A DNA stretch of 21,179 nt from an uncultured Verrucomicrobiota bacterium (GTDB lineage: Bacteria; Verrucomicrobiota; Verrucomicrobiae; Opitutales; Opitutaceae): NCBI GenBank assembly GCA_946482165.1, contig CAMLQS010000042.1:1-21179 (forward strand), written 5' to 3'. The notes beneath the pieces are model-generated. The model saw only the letters and a program-made list of their open reading frames with translations. It was not told the origin of the DNA and made no database searches. Positions 8,079 through 15,330 of this stretch are shown one piece after another. The stretch's first letter is position 1. Each line of letters starts with the position of its first letter. Both the position numbers and the translations under genes were made by a program.

Positions 8079-8984
8079 TCAGAAACGGTAGATCAGCCCG
8101 GCGCTGAACGTATCCTGCCGGTAGTCGACGTCCACGATGTTGACCGCGTGGGCGCGCTCGAAGCGAAGCGAGAGCGAAAGCGAATCGCTGAGCGCGGGGT
8201 TGATCTCGAACCAGTAGAAGGCGATGTCGCCCTCGACGCGGTAGGCGACCCAGCCGGGCTGGAAGGCGTTGGTGGTGGTTTTGGGAATGGCCGCGTAGTA
8301 GTCCGCGATTTCGGGGCCGAGGCCGCCGCCGAGCGCTCCGGCGAAGCGTGCGCCCGAGGCGCCGGCGGTGAAAAGACCGGTCAGGTAGCCGCCGCCGACG
8401 GAGATTCGGACGCGGTCGGTGGGATCGAGGATGAGCCGGGCTTCGCCCAGGCAGTGGTGGACGTCGAAGGTGTCGGCTTCGGCGACGTGCTCCTGCCATT
8501 CGCCGCGGAGCTGGGCGGAGAGCACGGGGCTGAAGCGCTTTGAAAGGGTGAGGGCGCCTTGAAGCGTGACGCCGTCATTCTCGTCGATGCGGGCGAAGCG
8601 TCCGAGCGCCGCGGTTTCGAAGACGAGCACGGGAGCCTCGGCCCCGAGGCCGAATTTTTTGCGCAGGCTGGCGCGCGGGCCGAAGGTCGTCTCGTCGAGC
8701 AGCTCGAAATCGGGCGTCGCGGAGTGGGAGGCCTCGAGTTGCACGCGACCGCCAAGGCCGGCGGCGAGTTCCTTGGAGAGGCCCGCGGTAGCATCCGCCC
8801 GGTAGGTGGAGGTGTCGCGGAAATCCGCCCGGCCGGAGGCGCGGCCAAGGTTCTCCGTCCACAAGTAGGTGCCCCGGACGGCGTAGTCCAAGGGGGGAAG
8901 CGTCTCCGCGTGGGAGGCGAGCGGGGCGAGGACGGATGCGAAAGCGACCAGGCGAAGAGGCGGGAAGCGGGTGGCCATAAACAT
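8079..8984 (-). CDS. Putative outer-membrane beta-barrel protein
   Basis: 301-residue protein with a Sec signal peptide ending near residue 26 (SHA-ET), then alternating polar/apolar beta strands throughout, for example YAVRGTYLWTENLG, GGRVQLEASHS, LSAQLRGEWQEH and SLSLRFERAHAV. It ends in ...TFSAGLIYRF; the C-terminal Phe is the usual BAM recognition signal of outer-membrane barrels. I do not recognise a named family. It is the first gene of a minus-strand set with the cupredoxin-like protein and the adenylate cyclase. Its start at 8984 has a GGGGG run 7 nt upstream; a second Met lies two codons in. The 165-bp divergent gap to the DUF1800 gene should carry promoters for both directions, but no convincing -10/-35 pair is visible. 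Confidence 0.75.
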   Translation of the reverse strand: MFMATRFPPLRLVAFASVLAPLASHAETLPPLDYAVRGTYLWTENLGRASGRADFRDTSTYRADATAGLSKELAAGLGGRVQLEASHSATPDFELLDETTFGPRASLRKKFGLGAEAPVLVFETAALGRFARIDENDGVTLQGALTLSKRFSPVLSAQLRGEWQEHVAEADTFDVHHCLGEARLILDPTDRVRISVGGGYLTGLFTAGASGARFAGALGGGLGPEIADYYAAIPKTTTNAFQPGWVAYRVEGDIAFYWFEINPALSDSLSLSLRFERAHAVNIVDVDYRQDTFSAGLIYRF

Positions 8985-9149
8985 AGGGAAACCCCCGGAT
9001 GCGCGGCGCGCAATGGCGCGTTGTCGGTTTCCCCGCCGGCCGGAGATCGGCGGGCGTCAGGCGATGATGAAAACGCTCGCGGCGCGCGTTGCCGGGTTGT
9101 CAGCGCGGGGGCGGCCGGCCGAGCTTGGCGCGCCCCGTTCCCTCTTTCG

Positions 9150-11846
9150 ATGCGCGTTGTTTACCTCGGTTTGCCGATCATCAGCCTGCTTTGCCTCTGC
9201 CCCTCCGCGCGGGCGATCCTCGACTCCAATGCCGACCAGGCGAGCGACGTGTGGCAGTCCCGCTTCGCGGCCCAGGCCTTGTCGCCGCTGGAGGACACGG
9301 ATGGAGACGGCTTTTCCAACTTGCAGGAAAGCATCCTCGGCACGGACCCGCGCGATCCCGCCTCCCGTCTCGCGCCCGGAGTGGCGGCGACCGCCGGCGG
9401 AGGGCTGGAACTCGATTGGACGGCCCTGCGAGACAAGCGTTACCAGCTGGAAAGCAGCGTCGATCTGGTCGACTGGTCGCCGCTCAAGTCCATTGCCGGC
9501 GATGGCGCGGCCCGCCGCGAAACCGTGATTGTCGCCGGGCCGCGGATGTTCGTGCGCGTGCGCGCCGAGGATTTCGACAGCGATGGCGACGGCTTGAGCG
9601 ATTGGGAGGAACGCTCCGTGGGTTTCAACCCGCGGCGGGTGTTCAGCGAGGGCCTCGGCAGCAATCCGACGACGCCGACGACCAACAACCCGCGCATCAC
9701 GGACTTTGAGCGGTTGCGCACCTTGCTGGCGGGCGCCACGCAGACGGTCGCCTTGGTCGCGGTCGATTCGGCGATGGCGGAAAATTGGCCCGATCCCGGA
9801 GTCGTTGTCGTGCGCCGCAGCGGCCGTCTCGATCCGCTCACGGTGAATCTGGCCCTTGGCGGCACCGCGACCTCGGGGCTCGACTACGGAGCCCCGGGCT
9901 TTTTGTCGGTCACGATCCCCTTTGGGGCGGACGAGGCGTATTTCTCGCTTACACCGCTCGCCGATGCGCTGACCGAAGGCGACGAGACGATTACGGTGAC
10001 CGCGCTGGCGGGCGCGGATTATACGCTCGGCCCCGCCGTCACCGCCACGCTCACCCTCGTCGATGCCGCAGACGGCCGGCCCGCCGAGAAGGACGCCGCA
10101 CGCTTCCTCACGCAGGCGACCTTTGGCCCCGCTCCGGACGAACTCGCCCGCGTGCGCAACCTGGGTTTTTCCGACTGGCTCGACGCCCAGTTCACGCGAC
10201 CGGTGAATCTCCACCTGCCGCTGCTCCACGTGTGGCAGACCGAGCTTGGCGGCACGACCAACGCCTCACGCGTGAACAGCGAAAACCGCATGGAAGTCTG
10301 GTGGCGCCAGACCATGCGCACCGATGAGAACTCGGACCCGCTGCGTCAGCGCGTGGCCTTCGCGCTCAGCCAGATCTTCGTGATCTCGGATCGCATGAGC
10401 TCTCTCTCCGCCGATCAACGCGGGATGGCCAGCTATCAGGACACGCTTCTCGAAAACGCCTTCGGCAACTACCGCGATCTGTTGGAGGCGGTGACCCGCC
10501 ATCCGTGGATGGGCCTTTACCTTAGCGCGCTTCGCAACCGGAAGGCCGATCCTTCGCTCAACCGTTTCCCGGACGAAAATTACGCCCGCGAGGTGATGCA
10601 GTTGTTCTCGATCGGGCTTTGGTTGCTCAACGCCGACGGCACCCCGCGTCTCTCCGGCGGCGCCGATCTCGGCCCCGACGGATTGGCCATTCCCGCCGGC
10701 CAGCCCATCCCCACTTACGGCGAGACGCAGATCGGCGTGCTGGCGCGTATCCTCACCGGGCTGAGTTACTCGATGCGCTTCACTTCGAGCACCGACCTCG
10801 CGGAGATCCCCACGACCCGCTTCAGGGACAGCGTGAACATCCCCTGGCGCCCCATGCGGATGTGGGATGTGGAGCACGACGTCGCGGCCAAGACCTTCTG
10901 GCTTCCGGGCAACGCTTCGCTCGTCCTCCCCGCGCGAACCGCCAGCGCCTCGCCCGACACCGGCGCGGCGGGCGATGCCGACCTCGACGCCGCGCTCGAC
11001 TACTTGAGCAACCATCCGAATGTCGGCCCCTTTGTCGGGCGTCAGCTCATCCAGCGCCTCGTCACGTCCAATCCCACCCCCGGCTACGTTTCGCGCATCT
11101 CCGCCGTCTTCGCCAACAACGGATCCGGCGTGCGCGGCGATCTCCGCGCCGTTGTCCGCGCCATCCTGCTCGATGCCGAGGCCCGCGATCCGGCGCGTCT
11201 CGCCGAACCGACCCACGGGCAGGTGCGCGAGCCCTACACCCGCTTCGTTTCGCTCGCCCGCGCGCTTGAAGCCGCGCCCGCCGACGTGTCGGCCGGCGGA
11301 CGCTACCGGGGTTTCGGCAGCCTCGACAGCGACTTGCTCCAGCGCCCGCTCAGCGCGCCAAGCGTATTCAATTTCTACTCGCCCGACTACCGCCCGCCGG
11401 GGCCGATGACCGCCGCGGGGCTCGCCTCGCCCGAGCTCCAGATCGTCAACAGCGTCACCGCGATCATCGGGCCCAACCGCTTTTCCAGCGCGCTCGCCGT
11501 CACGAGCACGACGAACTTCACGCAGCTCAACCCTTCCGGCCAGTCCGACGATCCCGACACGCCGGACGTAAACGAGTCGCTCTGGAACACCCGAGTGAAC
11601 GAAGGCGCCTGGCTGCCGCTCGCCCACGGCGCGCCCGAGCCTCTCGTGCGGGCGCTTGATCGCGCTCTCTGCCGCGGGGCGATGACGCCCGCGACCTTCC
11701 GCGCCGTCACCCGCGCCGTCGCCCGGCTCAATGATCCCGCCGCCGAGGGACTCAGCGAGACCGACCGCCTCGGGCGCGAGCGCATGCGCTTCCGTGTCGC
11801 CGCGCACCTGGTCGCGATCTCCGCCGACGCCGCCGTGCTGAAATGA
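9150..11846 (+). CDS. DUF1800 family secreted protein with Ca2+-loop repeats and Calx-beta domain
   Basis: 898-residue exported protein. The Sec signal peptide is about residues 1-22 (CPSARA-IL). Two thrombospondin-3/EF-hand-like calcium loops follow: DTDGDGFSNLQESILGTDP (49-67) and DSDGDGLSDWEE (143-154). Between them is a beta module (RYQLESSVDLVDW) common in PVC surface proteins. A Calx-beta-like domain covers about 215-305 (GTATSGLDYG...EGDETITVT). The DUF1800 domain runs from about 313 to the end, opening with AARFLTQATFGPAPDEL and containing the NYAREVMQLFSIGLW block. DUF1800 has no proven function. The pairing with DUF1501 immediately downstream is a recurrent arrangement. The ATG at 9150 is the start that places the signal peptide at the N-terminus; no clear SD precedes it. 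Confidence 0.93.
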   Translation: MRVVYLGLPIISLLCLCPSARAILDSNADQASDVWQSRFAAQALSPLEDTDGDGFSNLQESILGTDPRDPASRLAPGVAATAGGGLELDWTALRDKRYQLESSVDLVDWSPLKSIAGDGAARRETVIVAGPRMFVRVRAEDFDSDGDGLSDWEERSVGFNPRRVFSEGLGSNPTTPTTNNPRITDFERLRTLLAGATQTVALVAVDSAMAENWPDPGVVVVRRSGRLDPLTVNLALGGTATSGLDYGAPGFLSVTIPFGADEAYFSLTPLADALTEGDETITVTALAGADYTLGPAVTATLTLVDAADGRPAEKDAARFLTQATFGPAPDELARVRNLGFSDWLDAQFTRPVNLHLPLLHVWQTELGGTTNASRVNSENRMEVWWRQTMRTDENSDPLRQRVAFALSQIFVISDRMSSLSADQRGMASYQDTLLENAFGNYRDLLEAVTRHPWMGLYLSALRNRKADPSLNRFPDENYAREVMQLFSIGLWLLNADGTPRLSGGADLGPDGLAIPAGQPIPTYGETQIGVLARILTGLSYSMRFTSSTDLAEIPTTRFRDSVNIPWRPMRMWDVEHDVAAKTFWLPGNASLVLPARTASASPDTGAAGDADLDAALDYLSNHPNVGPFVGRQLIQRLVTSNPTPGYVSRISAVFANNGSGVRGDLRAVVRAILLDAEARDPARLAEPTHGQVREPYTRFVSLARALEAAPADVSAGGRYRGFGSLDSDLLQRPLSAPSVFNFYSPDYRPPGPMTAAGLASPELQIVNSVTAIIGPNRFSSALAVTSTTNFTQLNPSGQSDDPDTPDVNESLWNTRVNEGAWLPLAHGAPEPLVRALDRALCRGAMTPATFRAVTRAVARLNDPAAEGLSETDRLGRERMRFRVAAHLVAISADAAVLK

Positions 11847-11851
11847 GAAAG

Positions 11852-11960
11852 CATGTATGATGTGAGATGTGCGATGTGAGATGGATGCGGCGGAGCCTGA
11901 AGCATCCTCACCCTCACCCATCAGCCATCAGCCATCTTACATCTCATATCATCCATTTCC
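11852..11960 (+). repeat. Heptanucleotide repeats with inverted symmetry between DUF1800 and DUF1501 genes
   Basis: Almost the whole spacer is in 7-bp steps. The left block has GATGTGA (11859-11865), GATGTGC (11866-11872), GATGTGA (11873-11879) and GATGGAT (11880-11886), preceded by a weaker CATGTAT. The right block has CATCAGC (11919-11925), CATCAGC (11926-11932), CATCTTA (11933-11939), CATCTCA (11940-11946) and TATCATC (11947-11953). The blocks are complementary: 11857-11876 can pair with 11933-11952, with 17 of 20 Watson-Crick pairs, two G-U pairs and one mismatch. This closes a loop of about 56 nt and ends 8 nt before the DUF1501 ATG. Confidence 0.8.
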
Positions 11961-13496
11961 ATGTCCCTTTCACGTCGTGATTTTCTCGGCCAGGCCAGTT
12001 GCGCCGCCGTCGGCTCCCTCGGCCTGCTCTCGACCCTGCTGAACCTGCGCATGGCCAACTCCGCCGCCGCCCAGACGCTTCCGGGCGGCGAGGATTATCG
12101 CGCGCTTGTGTGCCTGTTTTTCGCCGGCGGCATGGATTCCTACAATCTCCTCATGCCCGCGCCTTCTTCCGGCGCGCCCTATGCCACCTACGCCGCCACG
12201 CGCGGCGGCGTTTACGATGCCGAGCTCAACGAGGACGGTCTCGCGTTGCCCTCCGGTTCCATCCTGTCCCTCGCGGCCCATGCGACGGACCCTTTCGGTT
12301 TTGGCGTTCATCCGCGTTGCGCCGACGACGGCACGCGCCCCGGCATGGCCTCGCTTTACGGGCAGGGTCGCCTCGCCTTCGTCGCGAACGTCGGGACCCT
12401 CGCCGAGCGCCTCACCAAGACCACCTACGACAACTCCACCGGGAAGCGCCCGCGCGGCCTCTACTCGCACTCCGATCAGACCCAGCAGTGGCATACCTCC
12501 TACGCGACCGAGGCGCGCACCCTCGGCTGGGCCGGTCTCGCGGCCGATCTTCTTCATGCGGGCAACCAGAACGCCCGCGTGTCGATGAACATTTCCCTCT
12601 CGGGCAACAACACCTGGCAGACCGGGCGCTCGATATTCAATTACAACATCCGCTCGACCGGCAGCAGCCTTCCGAGCGAATACAACTCCCCGCTCGCCAC
12701 GCCGACCGTCAGCTCGAGCAGCCGCACCGCCAACCGCACCGCCGGAATCGACAATCAGCTCCAGCAGGAATACCACAACCTGCTCGACCAGACCTTCGCG
12801 CAAAACATGCGCGACTCGATCGACGCCGGCGCCGCCTTCAAGGACGCCTTCGACGCCAGCACGCTCGACACGCTTTTCCCCGGGGACCCCGGCTACGTCC
12901 CGCCCGCGCCCTACACCGCGCCCGTGTCCACCTCCAACCTTGGCAACGATCCCGCGGTGAGCCTGGGCCAGCAACTCCGGGCGATTTTGCGGACGATGAA
13001 GGCGCGTCAGGAACTCGGCCTCCGCCGGCAGACCTTTTTCGTGAACTACGGCGGCTGGGATCACCACGATGAGGTGATCCTCAGCATGGACCGCATGGTG
13101 GACGTCGTGAACCGCTGTCTCGCCGCCTACTGGGAGGGGCTTGGCGAACTCGGTCTGCGCGAGGCCGTGACGCTCTACACCGCCTCCGACTTCGCCCGCA
13201 CCCTCACCTCCAACGGAGCCGGCTCCGACCACGCCTGGGGCGGCAACGCCTTCGTGCTCGGCGGATCGGTCAACGGAGGCCGCGTCTACGGCTCCTATCC
13301 CGACCTCTCGCTCGCCGGACCCGACCTTGTCACCTCGCGCGGCGCCGCGATTCCCGGGCTTTCCGTGGACGAGTATTTCGCCGAGCTCGCGCTCTGGCTC
13401 GGCGTCGCGCCGGGCAACTTGGCCGACGTGCTCCCGCGTATCGGGAATTTCTATACGCCGGGCGGCGCCTCGCCGGTGGGTTTCATGGGCGCCTGA
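11961..13496 (+). CDS. DUF1501 family protein, Tat-exported
   Basis: 511-residue protein. The N-terminus carries a twin-arginine signal (SRRDFLGQ at 4-11, then a hydrophobic stretch and a likely cut after NSAAA), so it is exported folded. DUF1501 belongs to the alkaline-phosphatase-like superfamily. Visible family motifs are LVCLFFAGGMDSYNLLMP near the mature N-terminus, FFVNYGGWDHHDE in the middle, and SDFARTLTSNGAGSDHAWGG near the C-terminus. The latter two carry the Asp/His residues expected for metal binding. The substrate is unknown. It follows the DUF1800 gene by 114 bp of heptad repeats and precedes the small pseudopilin-like gene by 16 bp, so the three are probably one operon. No SD is seen before the ATG; the repeat arm occupies that place. 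Confidence 0.93.
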   Translation: MSLSRRDFLGQASCAAVGSLGLLSTLLNLRMANSAAAQTLPGGEDYRALVCLFFAGGMDSYNLLMPAPSSGAPYATYAATRGGVYDAELNEDGLALPSGSILSLAAHATDPFGFGVHPRCADDGTRPGMASLYGQGRLAFVANVGTLAERLTKTTYDNSTGKRPRGLYSHSDQTQQWHTSYATEARTLGWAGLAADLLHAGNQNARVSMNISLSGNNTWQTGRSIFNYNIRSTGSSLPSEYNSPLATPTVSSSSRTANRTAGIDNQLQQEYHNLLDQTFAQNMRDSIDAGAAFKDAFDASTLDTLFPGDPGYVPPAPYTAPVSTSNLGNDPAVSLGQQLRAILRTMKARQELGLRRQTFFVNYGGWDHHDEVILSMDRMVDVVNRCLAAYWEGLGELGLREAVTLYTASDFARTLTSNGAGSDHAWGGNAFVLGGSVNGGRVYGSYPDLSLAGPDLVTSRGAAIPGLSVDEYFAELALWLGVAPGNLADVLPRIGNFYTPGGASPVGFMGA

Positions 13497-13512
13497 GCTC
13501 CGCCCTCGCCTC

Positions 13513-14082
13513 ATGCGCCGTCTCGCCGCCGCTGCCGTGGCCCTTGTCGTGTTGTTGCTCGGCGGCGGCGCGGCCTGGTTTTGGTCGACGGAGAAAACGA
13601 CGCGGGCCCCGGCTTTGGAGGCCAGGCCGACGGCGCGCGACGCGGGCCCCGGCGCCTTCGCTCCTGGCGCGCCGCCACGGCTCCTTCCGGCGCGTCCGGC
13701 CGATCCCGCCCGGCCCGCTCTCGCGTGGGAACGTCTCCTGGCCGCCGACGGGTCGCCGGCCGAGGATCTGGCCTCTTTGCGGGACTTGGTGGAAAACCAC
13801 GTCCACTCCGGCTTGGGCGGAGCGGCGGGCGAATCGGGTGGCGGCGGGCGCGGTATCGCCTTCAACGAAGATCTGATCCCGGCCCTTACGGATCGCGACG
13901 CGCTCGGCGAGGCCGCCCTGCCGGCCGATCACCCGGCGATTCGCGAAGGCCGCCTGATCGACCGTTGGGGCACGCCTTGGCAGGTGCATCCGCTGGCTTC
14001 CGACCTGATCCAAGTGCGCAGCGCCGGCCCGGACCGGCGTTTATACACCGCCGATGATCTGGTGGGCCCGGAGGAGCCATAG
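13513..14082 (+). CDS. Small membrane-anchored protein with pseudopilin-like C-terminus
   Basis: 189-residue protein of unknown function. An N-terminal helix (about 4-24, LAAAAVALVVLLLGGGAAWFW) acts as anchor or signal. A Pro/Ala-rich linker follows (30-70), then the segments LRDLVENHVHSGL and GIAFNEDLIPALT. The C-terminus has RLIDRWGTPWQVH...IQVRSAGPDRRLYTADDL (147-183), which resembles the end of type II secretion pseudopilins (GspG 'D-x-W-G-x-P', 'S-x-G-P-D' and 'T-x-D-D'). There is no prepilin peptidase site, so it is not a true pseudopilin. It starts 16 nt after the DUF1501 stop and is followed by a strong terminator, so it is likely the third gene of that operon. Confidence 0.8.
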   Translation: MRRLAAAAVALVVLLLGGGAAWFWSTEKTTRAPALEARPTARDAGPGAFAPGAPPRLLPARPADPARPALAWERLLAADGSPAEDLASLRDLVENHVHSGLGGAAGESGGGGRGIAFNEDLIPALTDRDALGEAALPADHPAIREGRLIDRWGTPWQVHPLASDLIQVRSAGPDRRLYTADDLVGPEEP

Positions 14083-14165
14083 CGAGAGGGCGAGCTGACG
14101 AGGCCGCCAATAAGAGCGCCGCATTTCCGGATCGTCGTTCGAGGGGGAGGCCGGGCCAAGACGGC

Positions 14166-14201
14166 AAAAGCCCCGGCGCCATTCGGCGCCGGGGCTTTTT
14201 T
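14166..14201 (+). terminator. Strong bidirectional intrinsic terminator
   Basis: A perfect 12-bp GC-rich stem, AGCCCCGGCGCC (14169-14180) with GGCGCCGGGGCT (14185-14196), has a 4-nt loop ATTC. It is flanked by AAAA on the left and a run of six T on the right (14196-14201). It lies 87 bp after the DUF1800-DUF1501 operon's last stop. The A run lets it also work for the minus-strand Spy-like gene, which is transcribed toward it. Confidence 0.93.
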
Positions 14202-14208
14202 GTAACCC

Positions 14209-14236
14209 CTCGATCCCACCCCAAAACGGGATCGAG
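14209..14236. other. Perfect 9-bp inverted repeat next to terminator
   Basis: CTCGATCCC (14209-14217) and GGGATCGAG (14228-14236) are perfect inverted copies around a 10-nt loop. No T run follows in either direction, so this is a stem-loop in the 3' leader of the minus-strand gene rather than a second standard terminator. It may be an mRNA end-protecting or auxiliary element. Confidence 0.5.
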
Positions 14237-14260
14237 AAAAGGGAGACCTGGCCGGGCGTG

Positions 14261-14734
14261 TTATTCAGCCGCGGGCGCGGGCGGAGGAGGGGGCGGGGTC
14301 GCGCCTTCGCCGGCTCCCGCACCGGCTCCGGGACCGCCTTGGCGACGGCCGGCGCCGCGCTCGCGGAGCTTGGCCATCTTTTCCTTCTGCTCGGCGGTGA
14401 GGATGGCGTCGATCTGCGCCGTGTATTTCTCGCGGACGGCCTGCATGGCCTCGCGGACCTTGGCGCGATCCGCGTCTGCGCCGAGCTCCTTGCGCTTGGC
14501 CATGACCTCTTCGCGCTGGGCGGCGAGGATCGGCTCCAGTTTCGCGCTCTGCTCGTCGGTTAGAGCGAGCTCTTTCTTGAGCCCCTCGATGCTCATGCCG
14601 CCCGGGCCGCCTGGGCGGCGCTCCTGGCGGGGGCGCTCGGTCGGAGCCTGGTCTTGGGCTTGGGCGGGCATCGCGGCGAGGAGGCCGCCGGCGAGGGCGA
14701 GGCTCCAGACAAGGGTCTGCATACGGGTCTTCAT
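14261..14734 (-). CDS. Spy/CpxP-like periplasmic protein with LTxxQ motifs
   Basis: 157-residue protein. A Sec signal peptide ends near residue 26 (AQA-QD). An Arg/Gly/Pro-rich stretch (33-47) is followed by a helical core with two LTxxQ-type repeats, LALTDEQSAKLEPIL (56-70) and ILTAEQKEKMAKLRE (111-125), separated by a charged helix. The tail is Gly/Ala/Pro-rich (133-157). The LTxxQ pair is the hallmark of the Spy/CpxP group, periplasmic proteins that chaperone or sense envelope stress; verrucomicrobial members are mostly uncharacterised. The ATG at 14734 begins the signal peptide. The gene is divergent from the metalloprotease gene and runs toward the bidirectional terminator. Confidence 0.85.
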   Translation of the reverse strand: MKTRMQTLVWSLALAGGLLAAMPAQAQDQAPTERPRQERRPGGPGGMSIEGLKKELALTDEQSAKLEPILAAQREEVMAKRKELGADADRAKVREAMQAVREKYTAQIDAILTAEQKEKMAKLRERGAGRRQGGPGAGAGAGEGATPPPPPPAPAAE

Positions 14735-14914
14735 GGTGGGTATGGGTTGGATTGAGTTTCGAGAGAGTCCTGAAAGCGGATCAGGTTTGCGGGTGTATAC
14801 TTGCTGCGTCCGATGTAGCCATCGGGCGCATGTTTCGGAAGACGCCGTTTCCTGTCCGCGGTTACAGCGCCCGCGGCTCGCCTTTTGCCGGGAGCCCGCC
14901 AAGCGTGCCGGCCC

Positions 14915-15286
14915 ATGACTTTGGCTCAACGCACCGCCGCCGCCGCTCGCGAGGTCGAGGCGACTATCCGCCGCCTGCCGCCTCCCGTGCGGGAGTTCGC
15001 GAAAAAGATTCCCGTTCACTACGAGGCCCGCCCGCCCGCGCACATCATCGAGGAGGGTTTCCCGGCCGACATCCTGGGCCTTTTCGATGGTTCCGCCCAC
15101 GGCGAAGAGATCTCGCAGGACCAGCCGATGCCGCCCCAAATCAGTCTCTACTTGGATAACATCTGGGACTTCGTGGAGCAGGACCGGGAGGGCTTTCTCG
15201 ACGAGGTCGGCGTCACCTATCTCCACGAACTCGGCCACTACTTCGGCTGGGACGAAGACGATCTCGCCGAACGCGAGCTCGATTGA
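14915..15286 (+). CDS. Small zincin-type metalloprotease (HExGH family, PF06262-like)
   Basis: 123-residue soluble protein with no signal peptide. The N-terminal helix (REVEATIRRLPPPVREFAKKIPV) is followed by ISLYLDNIWDF and the zinc-binding YLHELGHYFGWDEDDL. His104, Glu105 and His108 form HExxH; Glu114, in the HxxGxxE position, is the probable third ligand. This matches the 'metallopeptidase family, zincin' proteins of about 120-130 residues, whose substrates are unknown. The ATG at 14915 fits the family start; a TTG at 14885 would add 10 residues. The SYLF gene follows 44 bp downstream on the same strand. Confidence 0.9.
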   Translation: MTLAQRTAAAAREVEATIRRLPPPVREFAKKIPVHYEARPPAHIIEEGFPADILGLFDGSAHGEEISQDQPMPPQISLYLDNIWDFVEQDREGFLDEVGVTYLHELGHYFGWDEDDLAERELD

Positions 15287-15330
15287 TTCGCCTCCTTGCC
15301 CGCATTTCGTCCCTTCAAACCGTCGCCATC

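Noticed and set aside
8559..9149. N-terminal extension of the DUF1800 gene of 197 codons
   Set aside because: It is antisense to the outer-membrane gene and precedes a clear signal peptide at 9150.
10266..11921. 551-codon minus-strand open frame
   Set aside because: Antisense to the DUF1800 coding region, with no recognisable motif and biased composition.
11970..13865. 631-codon minus-strand open frame
   Set aside because: Antisense to DUF1501 and the next gene; the real frames have a Tat signal and family motifs.
14796..14801. TATACT as a possible -10 box in the divergent gap at 14735-14914
   Set aside because: No acceptable -35 hexamer at 16-18 bp in either direction; not enough to call a promoter.
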